A stretch of 64,000 bases of DNA from Deltaproteobacteria bacterium (GTDB lineage: Bacteria; Bdellovibrionota; Bdellovibrionia; Bdellovibrionales; JAMPXM01): the NCBI GenBank assembly GCA_017302795.1, contig JAFLCB010000001.1:186001-250000 (forward strand), written 5' to 3'. The translations under genes were made by a program, and so were the position numbers. The notes beneath the pieces are model-generated. The model was not told where the DNA came from. It ran no database searches and saw nothing but the letters and a program-made list of their open reading frames with translations. This document shows positions 31,012 to 41,100 of this stretch, in pieces. The number at the start of each line of letters is the position of its first letter. The first letter of the stretch is position 1.

Positions 31012-32108
31012 TAAGACTTTTTTTTCTTTTTTTGATTGTTGCAGTTTCTCAAGCTGCTCTTGCATTTCCTGAAAATGTTCGGCACGGGTATTTTTCCTGC
31101 ACGGCTTGTCACGTCTCTCCCTCCGGCGGAGGCGTATTAACACCCTACGGACGGTCTTTGTCTTCAGAACTCATGAGCACATGGGGTACGACAAAGACCT
31201 CCGGCTTCATGTTCTCTAACCCCGAAGATGAATCCAAACTTCAATGGCTGAGAAGTCAGATTTTCTTGCGTGGAGTGCAAACCTATCGAGACACTCCAAA
31301 GGTTGAAAAGGCTCAGTTTATTCCAATGCAGGCCGATCTTGAAATCGGAGCTGATACCGAAAAATTCGCAATTATGTCTACGTTTGGATATCGAGCGAAT
31401 GATGCCTCGAAGGATTTAAAAGAGTTTTTCTCAAGAAGACATTACGTCCTTTACCGATTCACCGAGCAGATTGTGGGTCGAGTAGGAAAATTCATGCAGT
31501 CGTTCGGTCTTAATGGTCCAGATCATATCTCAGCAACCCGAAGAGGTCTTAACTGGGATCAGGGGTCTGAATCTTATAATTTAGAGACGAACTACATTGG
31601 AGAGAACTTCAATCACACGCTCACGTTCATTTCCAATTCTCCCGAAGAAAAATCTGTAAAAAAAGATCAGGGCATTTCTATTAATTCGAGCTACTTATGG
31701 CGAGAGAAATCTCGACTCGGAATTAGCGCGTATCAAGGGCGACAAAGAGATTTTGAAAGAGTCGTATTTGGTCCATATGTTACGATTAGCTTCACTGAAA
31801 AACTCTATTTAAGTTCTGAAGTCTTTTTTCAAGACAAGACAATTAAAGCTACGTCCGTTCACGAAAAAGGCTATGCGATCTTTTCAAGAATTGGCTATGA
31901 GGCGCTTAAGGGCGTAACACCTTTTATACAATTTGATCGCTCCTATCTTGATGATTCAGATCGAAATTCACAATTTGATTCCTACGGCCTTGGAGTTCAA
32001 TGGCTACCGTATTCGCATTTTGATTTGATGTTGTTTGCCGGAAAAGAAAAGTCTTATTCGCAAGAGGCAACCGACTTTGCCTGGCTCATGCTTAATATTT
32101 ATCTGTAG
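31008..32108 (+). CDS. Outer-membrane barrel-like protein with one N-terminal heme-c site
   Basis: A 366-residue protein. After the signal peptide is a HGYFSCTACHVSPSGGGVLT segment with one CxxCH and the LTPYGRSLSSELMSTWG motif that recurs in a family of similar proteins. The remainder (about residues 75-366) alternates aromatic and polar residues with SSYLWREKSRLGISAYQG-like strands, as in outer-membrane beta-barrels, and ends in an F-like strand (WLMLNIYL). A porin-cytochrome role is plausible. It lies just before the copA-type ATPase gene; no soluble partner is close except the diheme lipoprotein. Confidence 0.7.
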   Translation: MIRLFFLFLIVAVSQAALAFPENVRHGYFSCTACHVSPSGGGVLTPYGRSLSSELMSTWGTTKTSGFMFSNPEDESKLQWLRSQIFLRGVQTYRDTPKVEKAQFIPMQADLEIGADTEKFAIMSTFGYRANDASKDLKEFFSRRHYVLYRFTEQIVGRVGKFMQSFGLNGPDHISATRRGLNWDQGSESYNLETNYIGENFNHTLTFISNSPEEKSVKKDQGISINSSYLWREKSRLGISAYQGRQRDFERVVFGPYVTISFTEKLYLSSEVFFQDKTIKATSVHEKGYAIFSRIGYEALKGVTPFIQFDRSYLDDSDRNSQFDSYGLGVQWLPYSHFDLMLFAGKEKSYSQEATDFAWLMLNIYL

Positions 32109-32117
32109 AGGTGTTTT

Positions 32118-34484
32118 ATGACGGATCAGAATTCTTGCTGCTCAACTCATGCTCAAAGTGGACATGACCACCACGCCAAACACTCATCCCACAATACCGA
32201 GCAGATTGATCCTGTTTGTGGAATGAAAGTAAATCCAGCAACTGCCAAGGGCGGGTCCTCTTCCTACAATGGAAAGGAATACTTTTTTTGCAATCCCAAA
32301 TGCAAAACCAAATTCGATGCGAATCCGCAATCCTATCTAAACCCTAATCTTGAGAAGAAAACTCAACCACAGAATGTCGAGTACACCTGCCCAATGCATC
32401 CTGAAATTCGGCAGATTGGTCCAGGCAGTTGTCCGATTTGCGGCATGGCGCTGGAGCCTCTAATGATTTCGCTCGATCATGAGGAAGACCAGTCTGAATA
32501 CTTCGACATGAGAAGACGCTTTTGGATCTCCACTGCCTTAAGTCTTCCGCTTCTTTTCATCACCATGGGCGGACGTCATTTAATTGAGTCTGCCAGCATT
32601 CACGCAACTCTTGGTTATGTTGAACTTCTTTTGGCAACTCCAGTCGTACTCTGGGGAGGGTGGCCCTTTTTTGAGAGATTTTGGCAGTCTCTCAAAAATA
32701 AAAGTCCCAATATGTTTACCTTGATTGGACTTGGTGTTGGGGTCGCCTACGGATTTAGTATCGTTGCCATTTTATTTCCGCACTTTTTTCCAGACTCATT
32801 TAGAGATCCGATGACAGGACAAGTTGGTCTTTACTTTGAACCTGCGGCAGTAATTGTGACTCTTGTACTTCTAGGACAAGTTTTAGAGCTTAAGGCTCGA
32901 AGCCAAACTGGAGCTGCGATCAAGGCGCTTTTGGGTCTCGCTCCGAAGACCGCCCGTCGAATCAAGACTGATGGCTCGGATGAAGAAATAGAAATTGATG
33001 CAATTTCTATTGGTGACACACTTCGTGTTCGACCCGGAGAAAAAATTCCTGTTGATGGCGCTGTCATTTCAGGAACCAGCGCAGTTGATGAATCAATGGT
33101 GACTGGAGAATCTATTCCTTCGGAAAAGTTGCCAGAATCAAAAGTAGTTGCAGCGACTATCAATGGCACGGGAGCCCTCATCATCCGAGCTGAAAAAGTC
33201 GGAAAAGATACTTTGCTTTCCCAAATTATTCAGATGGTTGCTGATGCTCAGAGATCACGCGCACCCATTCAGAAGTTGGCCGATCAAGTTTCGGGTTACT
33301 TCGTCCCGGCTGTCGTTTTGATCGCAATCCTCTCGGCAATTGCGTGGGGAATCTGGGGACCCGAGCCGAGACTCGCTTACGCAATCGTGAATGCTGTGGC
33401 AGTTCTCATCATTGCATGTCCCTGTGCTCTTGGTCTTGCAACACCGATGTCAATTATGGTGGCAACGGGTCGCGCTGCTAAGATGGGAGTTCTATTCAAG
33501 GACGCTGAAGCTATTGAGTTACTGCGAAAAGTCCAAATCCTTATTGTGGATAAAACAGGGACTTTGACAGAAGGTAAGCCAAAGCTTGTCACAGTAAAAA
33601 CTTTTGCAAACGTGACAGAAGAAACTCTTCTGCAACTCACAGCCAGTCTGGAGCGTGAAAGCGAGCATCCTCTAGCTGCTGCCATCGTTAAGGGAGCTCA
33701 AACCCGTGGCATCGCACTTCAAGCAACTTCAGACTTTCAGTCAATCACTGGAAAGGGTGCTCATGCGAACGTATCCGGTCGCACAGTAGCAGTTGGAAAT
33801 CGCGCATTAATGGAAAGTTTTGGAATTGATTCAAAAGAAAGTGGGAGCTTGGCCGATCAACTCCGAGATGAGGGCCAAACTGTCATGTTTGTGGCGATTG
33901 ATGGAAAGCTTGCCGGATTAATCGGAGTGGCAGATCCCATTAAGGAAACAACCCCGGATGCAATTCATACTCTTCAAAAATTGGGTCTTAAGGTTGTCAT
34001 GGTTACAGGTGACAACGGGCGAACTGCCAATGCGGTTGCTCAAAAAGTTCACGTTGATGAAGTGATCGCAGATGTTTTGCCGCATCAGAAGGTTGAGATC
34101 GTTAAGAAGTTTCAATCCGAGGGCAAAATTGTCGCAATGGCCGGAGATGGGATCAACGACGCTCCCGCGCTCGCGCAAGCCCAAGTTGGTATCGCCATGG
34201 GAACAGGAACTGACGTTGCGATGAAAAGTGCAGGCGTCACTCTCGTCAAAGGTGATCTTGGGGGTGTTGTTCGCGCGCGTGAGTTGAGCGAAGCAACTAT
34301 TGCAAACATTAAGCAAAATTTATTCTTTGCGTTTATTTACAATGCGCTGGGTGTTCCACTAGCAGCGGGCGTTCTGTACCCGGTTTTTGGCTGGTTACTA
34401 AGCCCGATGATCGCGGCTCTTGCTATGAGCTTGAGTTCAGTTTCTGTGATCGGAAATGCATTAAGGTTGAAGGGCGGGAAGTAG
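32118..34484 (+). CDS. copA: Copper-exporting P1B ATPase with YHS and CPMHP domains
   Basis: A 788-residue Cu+ exporter. The N terminus is His-rich, followed by a YHS domain ([17 protein letters not shown]) and a [20 protein letters not shown] domain at about residues 91-115. There is no HMA domain, the usual substitution in this subgroup. The pump core has [14 protein letters not shown], the phosphorylation site [17 protein letters not shown] and [13 protein letters not shown]. Cu+ efflux to the periplasm is the family role. It is the last gene of the csoR-led operon, followed by a convergent CsoR gene. Confidence 0.92.
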   Translation: MTDQNSCCSTHAQSGHDHHAKHSSHNTEQIDPVCGMKVNPATAKGGSSSYNGKEYFFCNPKCKTKFDANPQSYLNPNLEKKTQPQNVEYTCPMHPEIRQIGPGSCPICGMALEPLMISLDHEEDQSEYFDMRRRFWISTALSLPLLFITMGGRHLIESASIHATLGYVELLLATPVVLWGGWPFFERFWQSLKNKSPNMFTLIGLGVGVAYGFSIVAILFPHFFPDSFRDPMTGQVGLYFEPAAVIVTLVLLGQVLELKARSQTGAAIKALLGLAPKTARRIKTDGSDEEIEIDAISIGDTLRVRPGEKIPVDGAVISGTSAVDESMVTGESIPSEKLPESKVVAATINGTGALIIRAEKVGKDTLLSQIIQMVADAQRSRAPIQKLADQVSGYFVPAVVLIAILSAIAWGIWGPEPRLAYAIVNAVAVLIIACPCALGLATPMSIMVATGRAAKMGVLFKDAEAIELLRKVQILIVDKTGTLTEGKPKLVTVKTFANVTEETLLQLTASLERESEHPLAAAIVKGAQTRGIALQATSDFQSITGKGAHANVSGRTVAVGNRALMESFGIDSKESGSLADQLRDEGQTVMFVAIDGKLAGLIGVADPIKETTPDAIHTLQKLGLKVVMVTGDNGRTANAVAQKVHVDEVIADVLPHQKVEIVKKFQSEGKIVAMAGDGINDAPALAQAQVGIAMGTGTDVAMKSAGVTLVKGDLGGVVRARELSEATIANIKQNLFFAFIYNALGVPLAAGVLYPVFGWLLSPMIAALAMSLSSVSVIGNALRLKGGK

Positions 34485-34531
34485 GGACAACGGTACTAAG
34501 TTCCTATTGAGGTACGAACTCACATCTATGG

Positions 34532-34813
34532 TTACCGGCAGGATGCTTTCAGTAAATCCGTTATTTCGCGTAAATGACGGTCTTTTTCCTTGCTGTTTTC
34601 AGCGTCAATGGCTCGAAGCACACAGGTATCGACGTGCTGTTCAACGACTGATCTTTCTACGGACCTCAGGGCTGAAGTTATCGCCTTTAGCTGCGTAACG
34701 ATATCAATGCAGTAGCGCTCTTCCTCTATCATTTTAATCACACCTCGGATCTGACCCTCGATCTTGGCGAGGCGAGATGCCTGAGTGTGATGCGACGCGC
34801 CTTTTTTGGCCAT
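34532..34813 (-). CDS. CsoR-family metal-sensing repressor
   Basis: A 93-residue CsoR-family protein. The core has ASRLAKIEGQIRGVIKMIEE, RYCIDIVTQ (Cys) and QHVDTC (His, Cys). It lacks the long His-rich head of the copy at 27304. It is divergent from the gene at 35121, with the palindrome TACCCC-GTA-GGGGTA (34944-34958) in the junction, so it probably represses the Cus-type operon that follows. Formaldehyde-sensing FrmR is a relative, but the operator and context favour copper. Confidence 0.87.
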   Translation of the reverse strand: MAKKGASHHTQASRLAKIEGQIRGVIKMIEEERYCIDIVTQLKAITSALRSVERSVVEQHVDTCVLRAIDAENSKEKDRHLREITDLLKASCR

Positions 34814-35120
34814 AATAAATTTTCCCCGCTCCCATCATTAAAACAATAAAATGACTTTGCAATACATATTCCAAATTGTCGGCCCGATGTCCGGGAGACT
34901 GCAGGGCATTAAATTGTTTTGAAAGTTCCAATTATTCGTCCTATACCCCGTAGGGGTAGAATTATCAGCCCACAATCTTGAGACAAATTGGCCCGAGCTT
35001 GGGCCACAATGTCACAAACTCTCATTTGTAATGAGGCAAAGTGAGTCGGTAGGAAACATCGCGGCTGGCATTTCAGTTGCAAATAGGCCTTATAATAACC
35101 ACATACCGGTAGGAGGTACC
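34814..35120. other. Divergent regulatory region between csoR-type and Cus operons
   Basis: About 307 bp with no supported gene. It holds a CsoR-type palindrome at 34944-34958 and AT-rich promoter-like DNA. A good ribosome site (TAGGAGG) at its end serves the lipoprotein at 35121. I saw nothing else of note. Confidence 0.5.
34944..34958. promoter_or_regulatory. CsoR-type operator
   Basis: TACCCC-GTA-GGGGTA, a G/C-tract palindrome like the one at 27244-27261. It lies in the gap between the divergent CsoR gene (34532) and the lipoprotein/Cus genes. A TAGAAT -10-like box overlaps its right arm on the plus strand. Confidence 0.7.
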
Positions 35121-35468
35121 ATGTTTTTGAGATTACTTTTACTGCCATTGGCTGCTTTGGCATTAACACTCGTGGGATGCGCGCACGGACTGATGAGAGG
35201 AAGTGTTGCAATGAAAGTGAGTGATACAGAAGCGCATGTCTGTATGGATAACACCGAGGCAAAGGTGGGGGATCGAGTCACCCTTTATAAAAACAATTGC
35301 CCAACAAAAGGGGGCGGCGTTCGAACGGGTCTTGGCGGCGGAGGAAGATGTGAAAAAGTTGAGTTGGGCCAAGGATCAGTAACTGAGATACTAAATCAAC
35401 ATTACTCAGTAGTAAAATTTGATTCCGGTGTTCCGTTTGAAGAGGGAACATTCGTCGAGAAAAGATAG
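35121..35468 (+). CDS. Small lipoprotein, island paralogue 3
   Basis: A 115-residue lipoprotein with lipobox LVGC and HGLMRGSVAMKV after it. It has the paralogue domain: EAKVGDRVTLYKNNC ... RCEKVELGQGSVTEI ... HYSVVKFDSG ... FVEKR. The first block matches AKVGD/VKAGD in 12504, and the Cys pair occupies the same place. A TAGGAGG ribosome site fixes the start at 35121. It is the first gene of the Cus-type operon, so its role is probably tied to copper or silver efflux. No known family is recognised. Confidence 0.7.
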   Translation: MFLRLLLLPLAALALTLVGCAHGLMRGSVAMKVSDTEAHVCMDNTEAKVGDRVTLYKNNCPTKGGGVRTGLGGGGRCEKVELGQGSVTEILNQHYSVVKFDSGVPFEEGTFVEKR

Positions 35469-35476
35469 GAGACCAT

Positions 35477-36934
35477 GTGAGGCTTCTAATGAAATCCATC
35501 ACGAGAAGCCCATGGGCAAAATTTGTGAGAGAGTATCTTTTCAAGAAGATACTCTTTAGTTTTTTTCTCTTATTTGCCTTTAGTTTTCCCGCTTTCGGCA
35601 GCGAATTAAGTCTTACTGAGTATTTATCCCAAGTTAAACAAGCAAATCCTACGCTGCGATCATCCACACTTAGAGCTGAGGCATTAGATCATCGTGTTGA
35701 TCCTGCTGGAACATTAGATGATCCCTTCGTTGCTGGTGGCGTAGATCAAATCCCCTTTGAAGGTGGGATGGGTTCGGTAACTCGCTATCAGATCAGTCAG
35801 ACCATTCCCTTTCCTGGAAAACTTTCCGCAAAATCCTCTGTTGCAGAAAATAGAGCCCGCTCGGCAAAGAGTGACTCGGAGACTTATAATCGGGAAATTA
35901 CCGTGTTAGCAACACAGGCTTTCTTTAGACTCTACTACAGCCAAAGGGCTCTTGAGCTCAATGAACGACTCAAACAAATCGTCGAGAGTACCGTTGTAAG
36001 TACCAAGGCTCGTTATAAAACAGGAGAGGCTGGTCATCACGATTGGTTACTGGCTAAAGTTGAGCTCTCTGTCTTTGAAATTGAAAAGCTGAGACTTCTG
36101 CGGGAGCAGAAAACTATTCAGGCCATCGTCAATGAGCTGAGAGATCAGCCCGCCTCAACTGCTATTGGCACTCTTTCGCCAAAATTTTCCAGTGGTGAGC
36201 TTAAAGAGAGTGAACTTCCATCACTAGAAAATCAACCCGAACTCAAATCTTTAGAATTTTTTGTTTCGCAGGCAGAAAATGAAAAGAAACTAGCAAAGCT
36301 TTCATACTTTCCCGATTTTGTGATTCAGGGAATGGCTATGTATCCAAGTCCGGAAATGATGGAAGAGAAATCGAACTGGGGTGTCATGATTGGAATCAAC
36401 ATCCCACTTTATTTTTGGCGAAAACAATCTGAGCTTTCTACTGCCGCTTCTATAGATAAAGAAGCTGCGATTTTAGAAAAGAGAAATATAGAAAATCGAC
36501 TTAATACGGAATCTCTGGATGCCAGAGAACAATTCAAAACGGCCAAAGATGTCGCAGCTCTTTATAAAAGCACTGTGATTCCCACGACAAATCTGGCGGT
36601 TCAAAATGCAAAATCCGGATACGCAGCTAGGCGCCTTCCGCTCACTCAATATTTAGAGACACTCAAAGTTCAACGCACTCAGGAACTAGAATTCTTAGCG
36701 GCTCAAATCGACGTGGAACTCGCAAGAACGAGGCTTAAAGAACTTCTCTCATCACCTCCCCTCTTGAGACTAGCACCAGCAAAACCAAGTCTTTTTGGCG
36801 GAGGCGCCATGGGAAGCGCCTCCATGGGATCTGACACGGTCGGCATGGGTCGCGGAATGAGTGGGCCGACACGAAAATCAAAAGGATCATCTGGACCTAG
36901 CGAAAGTGGGAGTTCGGGAATGGGAGGTATGTAA
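35477..36934 (+). CDS. Outer-membrane efflux factor with Met/Gly-rich tail (CusC-like)
   Basis: A 485-residue TolC-family protein. After a basic head and hydrophobic signal (LFKKILFSFFLLFAFSFPAF) come two OMF repeats, e.g. LSLTEYLSQVKQANPTLRSS and DREQ-like helices near residue 350. The last ~50 residues are low-complexity, rich in Gly, Ser and Met (GAMGSASMGSDTVGMGRGMS, then GMGGM), which could bind Cu(I). AGGAG precedes the GTG at 35477; the ATG at 35489 is also possible. The stop overlaps the adaptor start, so the two are coupled. It is the outer duct for the pump at 38107. Confidence 0.85.
   Translation: MRLLMKSITRSPWAKFVREYLFKKILFSFFLLFAFSFPAFGSELSLTEYLSQVKQANPTLRSSTLRAEALDHRVDPAGTLDDPFVAGGVDQIPFEGGMGSVTRYQISQTIPFPGKLSAKSSVAENRARSAKSDSETYNREITVLATQAFFRLYYSQRALELNERLKQIVESTVVSTKARYKTGEAGHHDWLLAKVELSVFEIEKLRLLREQKTIQAIVNELRDQPASTAIGTLSPKFSSGELKESELPSLENQPELKSLEFFVSQAENEKKLAKLSYFPDFVIQGMAMYPSPEMMEEKSNWGVMIGINIPLYFWRKQSELSTAASIDKEAAILEKRNIENRLNTESLDAREQFKTAKDVAALYKSTVIPTTNLAVQNAKSGYAARRLPLTQYLETLKVQRTQELEFLAAQIDVELARTRLKELLSSPPLLRLAPAKPSLFGGGAMGSASMGSDTVGMGRGMSGPTRKSKGSSGPSESGSSGMGGM
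35530..35555 (+). repeat. Strong inverted repeat followed by T-tract inside the OMF start
   Basis: Arms AGAGTATCTT and AAGATACTCT with a six-base spacer are followed by TTTAGTTTTTTT, all within the signal-peptide codons of the OMF gene. The shape matches an intrinsic terminator or attenuator read on the plus strand. It may also be a chance of coding for a basic then hydrophobic stretch. Confidence 0.45.
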
Positions 36935-38097
36935 TGCGACTTGATATTTATTTTTTTTTACTGATGGGCTGTGCGAATGCGTTCGCGCAAACTCATAGTG
37001 GACATGGGGAAGTGCCAAAGGCTCCCAATGCTCCAAAGACTCCCATCAAATTAGCTCCTCAAAAGGCAGAGCCTGCAAAAAAGGATGAGGCTCGTGTTCC
37101 CATCGAAGTGCCCTTAGAGCAACAATCAAAAATTGGGCTCAAAGTAGTAAGGGCCGAGAAGAAAAAGGTGGAGCACACGATTCGAACCGTAGGAACGGTC
37201 ACTGCTGACCAAACCAAAGAAGCTCACGTCCATACAAAAATCAACGGCTGGGTTGAGCAGATATATGCGGACTACATCGGTAAGCCCGTAAAAAAAGGAC
37301 AATCTCTTTTTGAACTCTATAGCCCCGACCTAGTTTCCACTCAGGAAGAATACTTAGCGGCAAGGAAACAAGGCGCGCCTGGCAGAGAAATCGCCGTGAC
37401 GGCACTTGAACGACTTAAGCTTTGGGGGGTTCCGCAAAGTGAGATCGATAGACTTAAAAAATCAGGAAAAGCTAAGAGATCGGTCACATTTGATTCGCCA
37501 GTTGATGGTTTTATCGTCAATAAGACAGCCATTCAAGGAATGTACATTACTCCTGAAATGGAACTCTATCACATCGCTGACCTTTCGCGAATTTGGATCA
37601 TTGTTACTCTTTATGAATATGATGTGGCTGTTATTTCAGTCGGTGATGAAGCCGAAATTCAGCTTCCCTATGACCCAGACAAATCATTCAAAGGAAAAAT
37701 TAGCTACATTTATCCAGAGATTGAACTTGAGACAAGAACGGCCAAGGCACGAATTGAACTAGATAATCTTGATCAGAAATTGAAGCCTGGGATGTTTTCA
37801 AATATTTCGTTAAAGAAAAATCTCGGCGAGGCCATCGTTATTCCGGACGATGCCGTCATTGATACCGGAGCAAGAAAAATCGTTTTCATCAAAACTGGCA
37901 CCTCCCGCTTTGAACCCAGAGAAATCAAAGCCGGTCCAAGAATTGAAAATACGTTTGCCATTCTTTCTGGACTTAAAGAAGGGGAAGAGATTGTGACAAG
38001 CGCACATTTTCTTATCGATGCTGAAAGTAAATTCCAAGCCGCTCTTCAAAAAGGTTCACCAACAAATTCAGGTCATGGCGGCCATGGCGAAAAGTGA
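36934..38097 (+). CDS. cusB: Periplasmic adaptor of a Cus-type RND pump (CusB-like)
   Basis: A 387-residue membrane-fusion protein, normal length. The signal peptide is followed by a His/Pro-rich linker. Residues about 75-250 include the HVHTKINGWVEQIYADYIGK biotinyl-lipoyl half, LFELYSPDLVSTQEEYLAAR, a short hairpin and the second lipoyl half. The beta-barrel and membrane-proximal domains end in VTSAHFLIDAESKFQAAL, typical of CusB. A GHGGHGEK tail may bind metal. The ATG overlaps the OMF stop (TAATG). It is the only full-length RND adaptor in the window. Confidence 0.9.
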   Translation: MRLDIYFFLLMGCANAFAQTHSGHGEVPKAPNAPKTPIKLAPQKAEPAKKDEARVPIEVPLEQQSKIGLKVVRAEKKKVEHTIRTVGTVTADQTKEAHVHTKINGWVEQIYADYIGKPVKKGQSLFELYSPDLVSTQEEYLAARKQGAPGREIAVTALERLKLWGVPQSEIDRLKKSGKAKRSVTFDSPVDGFIVNKTAIQGMYITPEMELYHIADLSRIWIIVTLYEYDVAVISVGDEAEIQLPYDPDKSFKGKISYIYPEIELETRTAKARIELDNLDQKLKPGMFSNISLKKNLGEAIVIPDDAVIDTGARKIVFIKTGTSRFEPREIKAGPRIENTFAILSGLKEGEEIVTSAHFLIDAESKFQAALQKGSPTNSGHGGHGEK

Positions 38098-38106
38098 GAT
38101 GGCTTT

Positions 38107-41100
38107 ATGATCGAAAAAATTATCACTTGGTGCGGAAGAAACGCCAGAGTCACAATCATACTTGCCGTTCTGTTAGGTCTTTGGGGCGCTTATTGCCTTA
38201 AAAATATTAAAGTCGATGCAATTCCAGATTTGTCAGAGACCCAAGTTATTATTTTCACAGAATGGATGGGCAGAAGTCCGGACCTAATCGAAAATCAGAT
38301 TACCTATCCCTTAGTTACCGCCATGCTTTCGGCACCAAAGGTGTCGGTCGTGCGTGGCTTTTCAATGTTTGGAATGTCCTTTGTTTATGTGATTTTTGAA
38401 GACAAGACCGATCTCTACTGGGCGAGATCCCGAGTCATCGAGTATTTATCAAAGCTTTCTGGGCAACTTCCACAAGGGGCAAGTCCTTCCATCGGACCCG
38501 ACGCAAGCGGCGTAGGTTGGGTATTCCAGTACGCCTTAGTTGATACCTCTGGAAAATATAATCTGTCCGAAATCAAAACCTTTCAGGATTGGTATTTAAA
38601 ATATTGGTTAACTTCAGTTCCAGGTGTTGCCGAGGTCGCAAGTGTTGGTGGATTTGAAAAACAATATCAAGTTGAAGTAGATCCAAATAAACTGGCTGCT
38701 CTTAAGATTCCTATTCAAAAAGTCATAAACTCTATTCGCGAAAGTAACAAGGATGTCGGCGGAAGGACCTTAGAGGTATCCGAACGCGAGTACTATGTGC
38801 GAGGGCTTGGCTATATCAAAGATCCAAGAGAGATTGAAAATATATCTGTTGGAATCGGTCCTAATAATACACCCATTCGCGTAGCAGATGTAGGCCGAGT
38901 CAGCCTTGGACCTAATATTAGACGCGGACTTTCCGATCTTGATGGCAAAGGCGACACCGTCGGCGGGCTTGTCGTGATGAGGCAAGGAGAAGATGTTTCC
39001 AGAGTCATAGAGTCCGTAAAGAATAAAATTGAAGAAGTAAAAGGAGCTTTTCCGCCTGGGCTAGAGCTTAAAATTATTTACGACAGATCTTCGTTAATTA
39101 AAGAAGCTGTCGCCACTCTAAGAAATAATATTGTCGAAGAGATCATCCTCGTCTGCCTGGTTATTTTAGTTTTTCTATTTCATATTCGTAGCGCTTTGGT
39201 TGTTGCCATCACGTTGCCGCTTTCGATTTTGATTTCGATGATTCCGCTATATTACTTAAATATTAGTCTCAACATTATGTCGATGGGTGGGATCATTCTT
39301 GCTGTCGGCGATATTGTCGATGGTGTTGTCGTCTTCATTGAGAACACGCATAAAAAGTTGGCCGCGAATAAGGGTGCCAGATCCTCACAAGAACTTGCTA
39401 TTGAGGCCTGCAAAGAGTTGGGTCCATCGATTTTTAGTGCGCTCCTTATTATTGGTATTTCTTTTCTCCCTATTTTTGCTCTCCAGGCCCAAGAGGGAAA
39501 GCTGTTTCATCCCCTGGCCTATACGAAGACATTTGCCATGATCGCAGCGGCACTCGTATCAATTACTGTTACGCCACCACTGATTGCATATTTTGTTAAA
39601 GGAAAAATAAGGAGCGAGCAGGAAAATCCAATCAATCGCTGGCTACTTGCACGCTACAAACCCATTTTGCAATGGTGCTTGGGGCACTCTAAGGCTGTGC
39701 TTGGAGGAATGTTAGCCCTAGTCACCATTTGCGTTTTTGCATTTACACGCCTTGGCTCAGAATTTATGCCACCGCTTTGGGAAGGGGATCTTCTCTATAT
39801 GCCGATCACCACTCCAGGAATATCGGTAACGGCAAGCTCTGATCTGCTAACCAGACAGGGCGCAGCTATCAAAGCAGTTCCGGAGGTCGAAACCGTTTTT
39901 GGAAAAGCGGGACGCTTTGAGACGGCGACTGATCCAGCACCCTTATCTATGTTTGAATACACAATCCGTCTAAAGCCCCGCAGCCAGTGGCGAAAAGGTT
40001 TAGATGACGAAGAATTAGTTTCAGAACTTGATAAAGCTGTCGAAGTTCCAGGATTAAATCGAGCTTGGACCAAGCCTGTTCGGGGCCGCATTGACATGCT
40101 CTCCACGGGCATTCGTACTCCGGTCGGGATTAAAATTTACGGCAAAGATTTAAAAGTTATCGAAGATATAGGACAGCAGCTTGAGCGCACACTGAATACT
40201 GTTCGCGGAACTAGAAGTGTTTACGCCGAACGAATCATTGGCGGGTATTACCTAGATTTCGAGCCAGACCGCCACGCCCTTGCACGATACGGTCTTAATG
40301 TCGGTGATGCGCAGATGGTCGTCGAAACGGCTATTGGCGGAATGGAAATTTCTCAAACCATCGAAGGACGAGAACGCTATACGATCAATGTTAGGTATCC
40401 GCGAGAATTGCGAGATAACATTGAAAAACTAAGCCGCATTCTTGTTGCGACGCCAACCGGAACTCAGGTTCCCCTTGGGCAGTTGGGAAAACTAACAACA
40501 CGAATGGGTCCACCCATGGTGCTGGATGAAAACGGATCGCTTGCCGGTTACGTTTACATTGATCTCAAAGACCGAGATCCGGGCGGATACGTCAATGATG
40601 CAAAAGAAGCAGTTAAAAGAGAGGTCAAAATCCCCCAGGGGTATTTCATTTCATGGACCGGCCAATATGAATATCTAGAGCGTATGCAAAGCCGAATGAA
40701 GATCGTACTTCCGCTTACGCTTCTTCTGATATTTGCATTCCTTTACTTCAGTATGAGATCAGTTTCGAGATCTGTCATGATTATGGCCTCAGTTCCCCTA
40801 TCGCTCATTGGCGGGATTCTTTTGATGTGGGCCCTTGGTTACAACACCAGTGTGGCCGTCTGGGCTGGTGCTATCGCGTTGATAGGAGTCGCGGTTGAGA
40901 CCACTTCCATTATGATCGTTTTCTTAGACCAAGCTTGGAACAGGCGAAAGGCCGATGGCCTGCTGAAAACTTCCGATGATTTTACTCAGGCCACTCTTGA
41001 GGGGGCTCAAAAAAGTTTAAGATCTGTTTTGATGGCCGTAAGCATGAATATTTTTGGGTTGCTTCCGGTCATGCTGGCGACGGGACTCGGAGCAGATGTC

